The notes under the pieces are model-generated. The model made no database searches. It was not told the origin of the DNA and saw only the letters and a program-made list of their open reading frames with translations. A stretch of 64,000 nucleotides of DNA, from NCBI GenBank assembly GCA_022496805.1, contig CM040103.1, positions 24,588,320 to 24,652,319 on the forward strand. The letters are read 5' to 3'. The translations under genes were made by a program, and so were the position numbers. Shown here in pieces: positions 23,345 through 35,289 of this stretch (the stretch's first letter is position 1; each line of letters begins with the position of its first letter). Source of the DNA: Pohlia nutans (Eukaryota > Streptophyta > Bryopsida > Bryales > Mniaceae).

Positions 23345-23545
23345 AGAACGAGCTTCTCCGATCATTTTTCTTTTCTTCCGCTTCGGCGATCAGTTTTTTT
23401 TTCCTTCCGCTTCTGCGATCAGTTTTCTTTTCTTCCACTACGGCGATCGGTTTTTTTTCTTCCGCTTCTACGATCGGTTCTTTTTCTTCAGCTTTGCCAT
23501 CGGTTTTTTGTCAGCTTTTGTGATCGGTTGTTTTTTCCACAACTT
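23345..23545. repeat. Pyrimidine-rich tandem repeat, unit 28-30 bp
   Basis: About six direct copies of a unit like TTCTTCCGCTTCGGCGATC followed by (A/G)GTTTTT, progressively degenerate. It resembles a 5' leader region. The stretch from here to 24260 has splice-like signals but no exon I can assign. Confidence 0.75.
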
Positions 23546-23899
23546 TTGTCCTTCTTATCGTCTGTAGCTTTCAAGGTTGGTCTCTTCATGGTTGGTTTCG
23601 TTGGTTTCGTGATTAAGATTTTGCTGAGGTTTTGTTGGAGCAATTTCAAAGTAAGGCAAGCTTAGGGTTTGGGCAAGTACAGAAGGTTTGGTGAAGCGTG
23701 GAGTCCGGGTAGGAGATCTTTCGTTGCTCTTGTAGGTAAGACGAATGTTTTTGAGTTTTCTTCTTTACCCCATTGCCTCTGTAAAACTTGTAAGCATTCA
23801 CACGAGGCATTCATACGAGGCGTTTCACGGGCGCCTGAGGTGAACATCTTTTCTATTGCGGAGATCTCCAGCGCAAAGTCAAAGTAACTGCACTTGGTG

Positions 23900-25730
23900 G
23901 CCATCACGTTAGCACGATGGACCTGTGGAGGACGTCCTCTTCACAAATCGCAGTCTCGATCTGGATCGGAGGTGAGGTTTCTGTTTTGGAAATTTTTAGG
24001 GCATGGGGCTGTTGTATTTGCAATGCATCAGGTTTTTTGTGTAGTTACGATAGTTGTCACAACATTCTTTTATTTGACCTCGGTGATTTCATGTACGACT
24101 TGGTCGATTTCCATTGTCCTATTGATTGTTGGGTCTGCATTTCTCACCTGCGGTGCTTGCAGATCATTGTTCAGGAGAATGTTTGAGAGCTACTTGGGGA
24201 TCTGGAGGGCCTGACACGGACTGAGGCAAGAACGGCAGCTTCAAAGGCTCTTAAAGCGATTATGAAGAATGAAAATTTCTGTACGGTTAGCACTTTCTTG
24301 GCCACTCATTTCTCTTTGGACAAAAATAGTCTTGCATCTTGTAAATTTCATATTGCTTTGTTGCCCAGTAACCTCGGTAGAAAATGGTTCATCTTAACCC
24401 CTACACAACCAGAAAGTCCAAATTGGTCCTCATGTTTTTTTAGCAAGTCGCATGTGTATATTTATTTTGTTTAATTTTTTTTACCAACACATGCAATGTT
24501 CTTCACTAGTTAGGTGAAATAAATTTTGATCCCTTTTAAATTATAATCCATTGAATTTGTGATGCATCCTTGTTGTTTTATGGTTAAGCAACAGACTGAC
24601 AAATTATGTTCCAGTATGTACCTCAATGTCAAGGACTACCTTTTTGTGCAGGATGGAGGCCAGAGCTTGGAAGAGTTGGAACAGTTGTCCGTGCCTGTCG
24701 AAGATGCTTTTGAATAAGTTTGAAGATGCTTTTGAACAAATTCAGCCTTCGAATGTGCTTTCCTGTAAGTTTCTGATCTAGATAGGTCAATCTCGAAAGG
24801 ACCAAGTAATCATGGTTATAAACGGCCAATCTTTTTAATCAAGTTGTAGATCAGATGGGGCCAAATTCAGAGAATATGTGGTGTATTTATAAAAAAAATC
24901 AAAGTCAATCTGATGTCATCCAGTTCACATGTAAGGTTGGATAACCTATTACCACCAACTTAAGCAATCTGGCCTATTTTTGGCAGTGCTAGATTCCCAA
25001 AAAAAATATGACTGCATTTGAAATAGGTTTTGATGAGGATTGCAAAAATTTGCAACATCTAATTCGCATTTGTCAATTTTATACAAAATTTCAAAGTGGA
25101 AAGTAACCTTTTACCCATACATCACATACCAATTTCCTAAGTTCACACTTTGTTGTTCCTAGATCCGCTCATGACCTAACCCAAAACCACCAGCTATTTC
25201 TTCGCAATTCTTGGCATGCCATTGGTCTACTTGAATAGTGAAATTAGTGGTTTTGGGTCTCAATTGTGGTGGCTCCAAGAAAGTTGTACTTGTCATAAAT
25301 GGGGGAGGTGGTGGTAATAGGTTATCCAACCCTAGTACTCGAGACCATTGTAGTAGAGACTGGCGTTCTTATGAACACATGGATTGCTCTTATTTTTGTA
25401 TGACTTATGAAAATCAGACCACATTGGATTGCAGGCCAGAGCTATTTTCAACTTTGCAGCAGAAGTTGCAGTCTCTGGATTCAGCACACTACTCAATGAA
25501 AAGATATGGTACTAAATCAAACCCTGAAGGAGTTGTCAACCAAACAATCAACAGCAGATCAACGCAAATTTGCAGAGGTGTGCGACCGTATTTACCGGAT
25601 TGTTATTTTTTGTATGATAACAGACTTATTCTTGAAATCACCTTGTGTTTGATACTGTGCATTTTGCTTTAATGTACTCTTATTTCTTGACCCCAAATAG
25701 TTAAAAAGTATGGAAAAGCTTGGAGGTCTA
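23900..25730. other. No assignable gene
   Basis: Short open segments near 24184-24290, 24650-24770 and 25425-25580 are each bordered by plausible splice sites (for example GTAAGT at 24766). They may be exons of a decayed gene belonging with the IRE1 fragment downstream, but their translations match nothing I recognise. Confidence 0.3.
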
Positions 25731-25736
25731 TCATTG

Positions 25737-25858
25737 TTAGGTGTGTAAGAGCTTGGTGGTCTCTAAACTCAAGGGAAACTAGTTTAGCCGTCAAGAATGA
25801 CAACTAAATTAGTTTTCCATCAGTTTGAAGACCACTAAGCTCTTCCCTACCTTTCAAC
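25737..25858. repeat. Fold-back hairpin with arms of about 57 bp
   Basis: The left arm (25737-25795) and right arm (25801-25858) are imperfect reverse complements, about 80 percent by eye; AAGAGCTTGGTGGTCT pairs with AGACCACTAAGCTCTT. The loop is only a few bases. It may be a small fold-back MITE or a small-RNA precursor; no further evidence separates these. Confidence 0.6.
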
Positions 25859-26657
25859 TACTTGGGAGAACAATAAAAGTACATTAATGCAAAATTCATG
25901 GTCTCTTATTCAAACCCAAGGTGACTTTAAAGATAACTCTAACGTGTCATAGATTTCTCGTGAAGTAGTTTTCTCTAATGAATTTTAAGTTTCAAGTTGC
26001 ATTGTTTGAAGTTCTGGCTATAGTTAACCCTTAAGTATCCACACTACAACAAGTTGGTCAAACCTCATCAATCCCTCACATTTTATCATGTAAGGTACTG
26101 TCAAACAGTCTACCTTGATTTTTTCATACTTATTAGAATAAAAGAAAATTTTATAAGATTTTTCAAAGTCTTCATGTAAAAATCATAGTAATTACATATC
26201 AGCTTAGAATAGTATGAAATGCTTAGGGAAAATGTACATAATAGTGATGAACAATAAGGTGTAGGTGGCATGCTTGTTGAGCTTACATAGCATGAAATTT
26301 GATAGTTTTTTTTTTTGTAGTGTACATTGGAATTTTAGGGTTTTGAGCTTTAAAGTGCTATTTTAAACACAGTTTTCACAATTTTGAAGAATAGTAAATT
26401 GGGCTAGAATAGTAAATCGGGCTGAACAAACATCTCGTTTTAATCAATCTTCAATATCTTTTGAATCATCTCCACAATGCTTGTCATAACATACAAGAAA
26501 GAAAGTGTCAAAGTTATTTGTCTTTCTTTGAGTCCTTGCTTTCATAACCACTTGGCGTGTGATGCATACAAGCATGTCTTGTGTTTTTAATTTTTTTCCA
26601 AATAAAGCCAATTTGATCCATGGGCTGCTTCTTAACTGCAGCTTGGAATCTGTGCAG

Positions 26658-27720
26658 GTAGCGGTGGATCGGGTAGCAAAGGTTGGCAAGCTTCAGAGCA
26701 GCTTAAAGATGATCGCCAAACTCACTCACTGGATGTATTCAGCCTTGGCTGTCTCTTCTTTTGCATCACAGGGGGACAACATCCTTATGGCGAGAACTTT
26801 CTCAGAGATGCAAATATTACAAACGGGACTCCAGGGTTCTTTTACATTGAGGATCTGCCAGAGGCTCTTCATCTGATTGAGGCACTCCTTTCTCATGATC
26901 CTTCTAAAAGGTAATATTCATCTTTCAGCTTTTAGGTCTTTTGGGACAAACACTTACAGTAGAATAGTTACATTAGCAATGAAGTAGAGGACATGTATGT
27001 TCATGAAAACCTTTACTAGTAAAAACACTTCTACGTATATTATGTGTATCAGATACAAGTGTGCTGACTATGGTAAATTCTCAAGTTCTATTGAAGCTTT
27101 TAGGCTATGTGTTAACTCTTAAACGTCTGAAAGTGCCTTTGCGGCCAGTAGAATACGGTGTATTTTTCTAGTATTTGGAATGGATCTAGACCTTTTATAG
27201 GTTTGAGTTCAACAGAGAAGCTGAAATTTACATCAATGCGGTTCTAGTGAGCTATTGAGATCCCAATATAGAGCATCTTGTTGGTAGCAAATACCAATTA
27301 TACAGCCACGTATCTACTATCCCCATGGGACGTTTAGGGGTTAAGGAGATGATCTTTAACCTTTTTTTAGTAGGTATTGCCTTGCATATCCATATCATAT
27401 TAGTACTTGGGCGTTGCACAGTAAATCAATTCTTACCATTGTTGAATTTTGTGTGATATAGCCTCAATCATACTTAGCCTTTTTGTTCACAGTCATCAAC
27501 TCAGAGCTCTTAGCTTGTTAAGTTCCATGTTATTAATGAGAATATCATCTGTGGCACATGTAGGCCTGTTGCCAAGGATGTTTTGGCACACCCATTCTTT
27601 TGGAATGAAGAAGTTCGCCTTCAATTTCTGCTGAAAGTGACTCGGTGGAATATGAAGATAGAGTGCCCGACTCTTTGGTTTTGCATGTGCTAGATGCTAT
27701 TGGATCCAACGTGTTTGGAT
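26658..27720 (+). pseudogene. IRE1: IRE1 kinase C-lobe fragment, frameshifted and truncated
   Basis: Exon 26658-26910 is bounded by AG and GTAATA and encodes a stretch typical of plant IRE1 kinases: GSKGWQASEQL, QTHSLDVFSLGC, ITGGQHPYGE. A second exon from 27564 joins in phase and gives VLAHPFFW, EEVRLQFLLKV. Then the frame is lost: expected SVEYEDRVPDSL continues only in another frame from about 27640, consistent with a 4-base deletion at a GTGA repeat. The RNase (KEN) domain and the sensor, membrane and N-lobe parts are not found in the window. IRE1 is the endoplasmic-reticulum stress kinase/RNase that splices bZIP mRNAs; this copy should not be functional. A 12-bp repeat (GTGAATGCCCGT, four units) follows at about 27826-27873. 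Confidence 0.8.
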
Positions 27721-27989
27721 GCATTGACCAACACAATATGTCACCAAATTGGCTATTGTTGTTGGTCAGCCAGAGCTTCTTTGAGACAGCTGGTCCAGTT
27801 GATATGGAGGAAGATGGAATTGACCGCGTGAATGCCCGTGTGAATGCCCGTGTGAATGCTCATGTGAATGCTTTGATTGTTTTCTTGTTGGCTTGTTTTA
27901 CATTACATCCATTACATATGTAAATCATGTGAATGCTTACGAGTTATTTTTGGGGTTTGTAAGGTCTGAAATTAGGGTTACAGTTTGGC

Positions 27990-30900
27990 ATGGGAATGAA
28001 GAAGATCAAGGTGTATACACTCACTGATGAGGGAGCATCTCCAAAGTGCATTGGAACTATGAAGGGGGAGGATGGAGAATCTTTAGCTGACCTAAGAGTG
28101 CGCCTAGAAGAAAAGAAGGTTTTAAAGTTTGAATTTCAGTATTGGGATGTAGATGAGTGTTGTAGAGTGGCAACCAGCCTTGAGTCCCTTAATGACCTTG
28201 AGGATAAGGTTTTCATGATCCCTTCCCTCAATGAGGAAGTTGAAGATTTGGCTTGTAAACGCCAACGTCTTGGAGGTGAGTACCACTGCATCGACGCAAT
28301 TGAGAGGAATGAAGTTGAAGACACGCTGCCACAACCTCCCAATGTTGAGACCATTGGAAACCATGAAATCTCTATAGATTCCAGTGAAGAATGTCTGCTG
28401 CAGTCACAAATTGTGTCAAGTGAGGTCATTGCAATGTACATGGAGGGAGAAGTGAAACTGCGCAAAGCATTGAAGGATGTCTCTTTAGAGGATCATGAAT
28501 GGAACCTCAAGTCGTACGATTGCCATGGAAAAGGTGTTGTGGTTCTCCATTGTCGGGAGTGCAAGAAGGACTTTGATGGGATTGATGGGCAGCATACAAA
28601 GGAGAGAATTTCGAATCTCTTTTCCAATTTCAAAAAAAGTCACATAATGAGTAATCAACACATCAGAAGTTCGTGCTTGAGGAAGGGTTTAGATTGGTGC
28701 AATCACCCACAATCAATTGCAAAAGGAAAGAAAACTGTCATTCTAACCTCAGTTGATCATAGGCAATTGGTGTTGGAAGGTGTAGACATATTGAATGCTG
28801 TCAATGATAGCATTGACCCTACCCAAAAGACTTTTGAAGTTATTGGAGGAGATCCCCAAACTACTGAATTGAAAAGCTTTTGGTGGAAATCAAAGTGTGT
28901 TACTTGCAATGACATCTTTAGCTTGTGCCCACCGAAAAAAAACTTGGAAGCCATTTTGAGGAACCATGTTGGAGGGAGTAGACATGCTGAGAAGGTATTG
29001 GAGGTTGCTAGATTGGAAAAGTGCCTTGAGGTCTGGCAAGAGGGGGAGACCAACAAAGTCTTTAGGAGACAGCTCTCAATCAAGCCAAAAGCAGTTGCAT
29101 GCATTCTTCAGCCATGTAGCAGACCATTCCGAGGTAAATTTTTCCCATTCCATGAGTCAATCTGAATGCAAAACTTTTATGTGTTGGGGTTTTAGGGGTC
29201 CATTCGTAGTCTATGCCGGGAAACCCTATGAAGTAGAGGGTTTGTTGTTTGATACAAAGCCTGGTCAGAGTTGGTATGCTGAACCTTGGTTGAAAGAGGT
29301 TATTACGGTGGATGGTAAATGTGTAAAAATCAATGGAACATTTAGACATCATAGTTGCCTTCGTGTGTCTATGAGTAATGAACCTTGGGTTGGTCTAACT
29401 TGCAATATGTGTGCAAATATCCCATTTGAAACAGATTTTAGGTTAAGGGTGGTAAGGGAAGATAAATCTATTGAAAAACGAGGATCACGAAGTACTAAGG
29501 GTGGATTACAAATTGGTTATTTGACCTTACCTGAATTGATCACACATGGTAGTTCAATGTCAAAACAATTGAAAATTGAGCGTTTACATCATAGGGCAGC
29601 GAAGCTAAGGATCACTCAATTAAAAGTGAAGCGTCCAACCCTAAAAGAGTTTGCAATTGCTGCCTCCAATGAACACAATTTGTATAAGTTTTGTGGAGAC
29701 ATCTTGAGTGCACATAGGTCTGGTGCATTTGGAGGTAGACCAGCATTATGGGACTTCATGCGAGATGTAGCAGCTAATTTGAATCGCAAGAAGGAGGGAT
29801 TTAGGTTCTCTGAGAATTCAAAGGCCCTTGCCCAAGCTATGAAGGTCTATGGAGGTAGGAGGATGTGTGACTTATTTGCATTGAACTATAGTGGCCCAAG
29901 TTACAGTACTATCAAAAGGGATAATAAAAAGGGCATACAACATGTGTCGGGCGAGCATGGAGAGATCTTTGCAGCTGTAGCTGGAATTTACAAGGATGCT
30001 AAAGCTGCACACGGGATCACTGGGCCAATTCTAGTCATACTAGCTGAGGACGAGACAAAGGTCAGATCTAGAGTATCTTATGAACAACGTTTTGACACCC
30101 TTGCTGGATTTTGTGGGCCCAAAGATAACCACATGTGTGTATCAGATTATAAACCAAACGTAGGCATTGGAGAGGACGGTTACAATAAAATCTTGAATTG
30201 TTTTCGATCTGATAAAGTGGGAGGTTTTGCAAGGGTTGTGATGGTGAGCCCACTCCACGACAAGTTGCCAAGGTTGGTATTATGTGTTTCTTGCACTTGT
30301 AATTGTTTTAATTCGCAATGGATTAAAGATCAGTGGGATAGAATTGATCAATTATGGGATAAACATTGCAAAATTGTTGTTGGACCGATAATTGGGCATG
30401 CAAGTGATGGGGATTCAAGGAGGCGGCAGCTCATGCTTGCTGACTACAAGTCTACAGATGGGCAGCGTTTGAAGGTGGATTGGCCAGGGTGGGTGTTTAG
30501 CGCTGAACTAGATTCTAATGGTAATGCAATGGGGTTGCATGATCAAGATTTCATTCACAACGGAAAAAAACTTATAAATCCCATTGATTCTCCTGTAAGA
30601 ACACCGCAGTTGGGATCTGATATAGTCACGTTGACTCATGTGGGATTGGTTTACAATAAGTTTAGTTGTGACCAACATGGGTTGAAATTGGAAGACACAA
30701 ATCGAAAGGACCGACAGAATTGGGCATCAGGACAAAGAATTTGCCAAAAGAGAACTAGAGATTGCTTGGCAGAACTTCGAAGGTCGAAGGAGGTTCACCA
30801 AGAGCGCACACTTGGCACCGAGTTGTATTTGGAGGTTTGCTCTAACTACATTGACATCTTTTTGTCCCCTAGGCTGAATTTGAGATCAAGGATTGTTTTA

Positions 30901-32423
30901 GCCTCTAAAGTGTCTTTTTTCTTTTGTATTTGGAAACTCTGGTTTCAATTTGGAAATCATTCAATTGGTGGGAATTCTCAAAAACTTACTCTTGCCAATA
31001 ATTTTATATCACAGCAATGCTTTATAGATGTGCAAATGTCATGTCACTTTGTAGTGTTGCTAATTTGTCACTTTCGAGATAAGTATCCTGAATTGGCTGT
31101 TCCTCTCCATCTTACTGGAAGTGATTCATGTGAATTTTTTTTTCTAAAATTGGGGGAATGGAAGGGCATGAGAGAGCATATGACTTTCACCAACTTGTTA
31201 ATACTGCAAACACATTGAATCGTTTAACATCAACTGAATACAAAAATAATGGGCTGAAATTTGGTAGGGCTCATAATAAAATGAAGAATGTATGGGCTGA
31301 CCTCCATCCGCTTGCTGAGGGAGAACTTGCTTGCAACCTATCAGATTACACACTAATTGCCACTAATGATGATGTTATAGCTGCCCTACAAGAAGGTTTG
31401 AAAGAAGCCCAATCTATGCTTAGGGTTTTAAACATGTCACCTTCAATCCGATGTGCAAACAAAGTGTGGTTTGTGACACCTTGGTTGGTGGAAAAAGCAG
31501 ACCCGCAAAATTTTGCATATGTTCCTACAAAATCACCAGTGAGAGGAGAAGATGGTGATGGTGAGGTTCTTCGTGCTGATCTTGAAGAAAATTCTTTAGA
31601 TCATGATAGCGTGAATAGTGATTCTAACCCTTGTATTGAAGGAGAAGAAGACATTGTTGAAGATGCGGCCCCAAATCTCTTTGATGTAGAAATTGAGACA
31701 CGTGATGCAATGACAGAGATGTTGAACTTGGAGGAGCCTCAAGTTAGCAGTGCACTTCCGACTGATAAGGTTATACCTTTTGTTCAATATGGTGGACATA
31801 ATATTTATAAGTCCACTTTAGTGTCACAGTTGAATGCTAACCCTTTTTTGTCGAAGGATAGACTAACTAGAGTGAAAAATTCTATTTATTTTAACAATTC
31901 TGATGATTACATCAATGCTTCATCTTCTACAAAAAGAATGTTGTTGGGTCTCGGGATGGATTGTGGAGTGTATTTTATGCAGAGAACTACGACAACTATC
32001 TCATCTACAGTCAAATCAGCTGTTAAGAGGACTAGAAGAAGACCTTTCAAAAATTTGCAACCGACATGTGTCCTCAATGGTGTTGACCGGGGCACATGGT
32101 GTATAGGACGAGTTCAAAAAATGAAACGGAAGGTAGGTCCAAGGTGGGGAAGTTGCTGGCAGCCTATAGACCTTCAAAATCGAGAGGTGAACAAAGGTAA
32201 AAAGCCAGGTATTGCCGGATCAGGTTTTATGGTCTATCTTAATTATTTTAGAAGAGTTCCCAGACACTTCAAATTCAAATATGACTACTCAGATTCTATT
32301 TGGGTTGATATTGATAGCATAATTTGCACAGTGACTATATCATTTGATGCAGGGAGGGATGTCTTTGAACTTGATCCGGTTGATGGGAACTCCTTGAATG
32401 AGTTTGTTGAAAAGTCTAAATGA
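27990..32423 (+). pseudogene. Zinc-finger transposase-like gene with at least two frameshifts
   Basis: ATG 27990 opens a 391-codon frame with two zinc-finger-like modules: CREC...HIMSNQH (about residues 190-225) and CVTC...HVGGSRH (about 305-330), BED/C2H2-like. The frame then shifts near 29030. A second frame (to about 31150) carries a conserved-looking core: AEDETKVRSR, DTLAGFCGPKDN, GGFARVV, GHASDGDSRRRQLM, GLHDQDFIHNGKKL, DRQNWASGQRIC and GSDSCEFFF. A second break lies at the G run 31152-31156, where one base appears missing; a third frame runs to TGA 32421-32423 with an acidic stretch and a basic C-terminus. The layout (zinc finger, Asp/Glu-rich core, late GSD...FFF block) recalls cut-and-paste transposases of the P/THAP9 kind, but I cannot name the family. 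Introns could explain one break; homopolymer loss explains the other better. Confidence 0.6.
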
Positions 32424-32429
32424 GATTGA

Positions 32430-33860
32430 TATTGATCTAGGATATTGTTTGTGACCCTATGAAATCTATGAAATTCTCTTGCTTCATTCAAAAATGTTGT
32501 TTATTAATGAGCACTTGATGGCTGAAGTGGTAAGCATGTATTAGACTTTTCAAATGCTTGAAGATGATGAATTAACTCTCAATCCAAATTCGGAGGAAGC
32601 TAGGTATTATGTTTTCTTAAACCTTGAATTTCCATCCTTTTTTGTTTTGTCTTGTATAGATTATTGAATTAGCATGTTCAACATTCTAAATGTGAAAATT
32701 TAGTTTTTTGATCACGGAATTACGAAAATTAAAGCCGGTGGCATGTGGTTAATACTTCATCCCTTTTTGTTGTTGCTCTTACTTGTCTTGTTAATAGTAT
32801 CCAATATGCCAACTTTATATTGATTGTGTTTTTTTTTCTACAAGAGCCCTTTTTGATTGATCAATGGTGGGCTACAACATTTGCCAACCTCACTGTGGTA
32901 GACTTGGAGGATTGTATTTTGCCTTAAAGGAAGCCAAGATGGAGCGGTTGGAGACTTCAAAGGTTGCCCCGGTCATGCCGTCTGCTAGTTTTGGTTATTC
33001 GTCTTCATTAGTGCTAAACTTCTCACAATTTATTAGTCATATCATGACATTGTAAAGGATGCTAAACATGTATCTTGATAGTATTGGAAGGTTTATAGTT
33101 TTATCCTACACCCTCCCATTGTAAATAATTGTTCCCTAGTTTGAATGGGACTATAGTTGAATGTGTTTGTGAACACAAGTAAAGTAAATGCTTATAATTG
33201 ATTGTATTTAGCTCTTTTGTATTTGAATGTAACCTTGTTTTTTTGAAGTAGGTAGTTGTGCAAAATTTCATGTCTTGTTACAGCTGATTGCATTTCTTGT
33301 TATGTTTGATTTGTGTTTATAACTTGGTAATTTCAGCGTGTATATTTTGTTATCTCCATGTTTATTTGTAAGCCTCAACTAAAATCCAAGTGCTATTCGT
33401 TGTGATTTATATGGTACTTTGAATGGTTTAGGATTAATGTTACTAATTGTAACCAAATTATGAATGACAATTTGAATGGTATGAAATGTTTTGTTGCTTA
33501 CATAGTCGGTTTGCAATGGCTATACTACTATAGTATTCCATTCACTATTTGGTACAATTTATAAAAAAAATATTGTGCCAAAATTTAGTCTCTCTATACA
33601 ATTACAAATAAATATAGGGTGCTAAAAAATATGTCAAAGTAGCTTTATATCTACAAATAGGGAGGAAAAAAATAGGTAGAGGTGCATAAATATCCCTCTA
33701 TTAAATACCCCATTATCGCACGTGGTTACAAAACGTAAAGGGATGTGATCCCCCCGAGCCACTTGCCTACTCTAAGTACACCCTTCAGACTTTATTTGCA
33801 AAGACTGATTGTACCTGACACACAATTGATTCAATGGGAACTGTGCTTGAAAATTTAAAT
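32430..33860. other. AT-rich flank of the transposase-like gene
   Basis: No gene recognised. Small open segments at 32745-33055 could be untranslated or C-terminal remains. Near 33700-33760 the words TACCCCATTA and GATCCCCC resemble a patch at about 45210-45260, perhaps shared transposon ends. Confidence 0.5.
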
Positions 33861-33866
33861 ACATAC

Positions 33867-35288
33867 CAGACAGCTAGGGATGATGTGGGTGGATTGAGAG
33901 CTCACTCGTACTCGCAGCACCTGGGCCACTGAAACCTCGGCCACTGAATTCTATATCAATTACATCAGTCAGAGGTGGAAAGATGAAGTTGGTCAAATGT
34001 GATGAAGAGCATTTAATGTAGACTTCAGCGCATTCAATTTGCACACAAGGATTCCAATGACAAAGATTGCACCTGAATGGACAATCGTGCAAGTGAGGAA
34101 CGGGTGCAAGTGTGAACCTGACACTCATCAGTTGGAGAATCCAGCAGCTGGGAAACACATAAGCACGTGAGAGATCAGAACACACGAGGGAACCACGGGT
34201 CAAGCATCATCAAGCAAGAACACACGAGCTTAGAACACACGAGCAAGAACGCACTTGGTCGACCACGAGCGCTGTGAAGGAATGCCACGAGCTCCCCGAT
34301 GGAGGCAGAAACGACTGCAACACAAGGTCGAGAGGTGGCAGCCTCGGCCATTAAGGTTCAGGGCCTCCACCGAAAATTTGAGACTCTGCCCGTTGCCTAT
34401 GACAGCTGTCCCCCTGCCCTATGCCCGCTAGTGCTGCCTCATCCCAAAACCGCTGCCCGTGACCACTGCCCCTAAACCCTTTGCTAGCCCCATTGCCCAA
34501 ACATCTATCCTTTGCCCAAAAATGCAAATGGATGTCTTGGTATCCTTGTAGAAAAAATGTTTGATAGAAGTGATACGGTGGCGAAAGAGTGTACCTGATT
34601 GTCGTGAGGAACACGAAAGTCCACCGATAGGTGCACTTTTGTCTCACAATTCGAATGGGATGGTATACTGTCTTCTTGCTCTATTGAAGGGCGAGGCACG
34701 GTCTCCACTGGAAGTTTGGCAAACTCGGCTGTTAAGGTCTTGATCGTGCCCCTCAAGTTAGCATAACATCTAATCCTACTCTCTGCATTTCTCATCCTAG
34801 AACGCCTGAGCTGCTTTGCACTGGAGAAAAGCAGCTTCCCCCTTTTCTTTGTCTTGGCAATAGAAGGTTTCGCACCTTCACATGGTGAGACGTCGTGCAT
34901 CTGAAACGCAACCTCTTTCACTAGCTACCACTTGCACTCACATTTTGAGAATTCTGATTTCTTTCCATCTTCTTATGCATCATTGTCCCAATCCTCCAAC
35001 GGTTGCACAACTTGGCGCCATGTAATTATTGAGCTCTAATATAGGAATATTGTTAATCTCGTCTTTCACATTTCGGCTCAGATCTATCTACTTCAGCCAT
35101 GCGAGTTCAACACTGACAGTTGCCCTGTAATTTTACGGCTGGTCCAATAATTCTGGAATGCCGCTAATTTCCCGTTGACCATGCTTCCATTCATCATAAC
35201 ATGGGACTCCAATAAAAGGATCCCATTGTCTCCTCAGTACTATCAAATTACCATCTGCCTCGTCTAGTTGCACGTAGTCTACTCTCAT
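33867..35288 (-). pseudogene. Fragment of a second gene related to the ParB-methyltransferase gene
   Basis: Minus-strand exon-like pieces: ATG 35288 to a donor after 35137 (about 50 codons, starting MRVDYVQLDEADGN); 34900-34595 between TTTCAG and GTACAC (102 codons, Arg/Lys-rich); about 34076-33936 (with CNLCHWNPC); and 33935-33867, whose sequence and donor match the 69-nt exon at 22657-22589. Between pieces the frame carries stops. The intervening DNA (34200-34370) has the same CACGAG/AACACACGAG style as the introns of the 10.7-22.7 kb gene, and a GGGCAG-type minisatellite lies at about 34380-34510. No ParB or methyltransferase core is found here. The start codon abuts the plus-strand frame beginning at 35290. 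Confidence 0.45.
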
Positions 35289-35289
35289 A

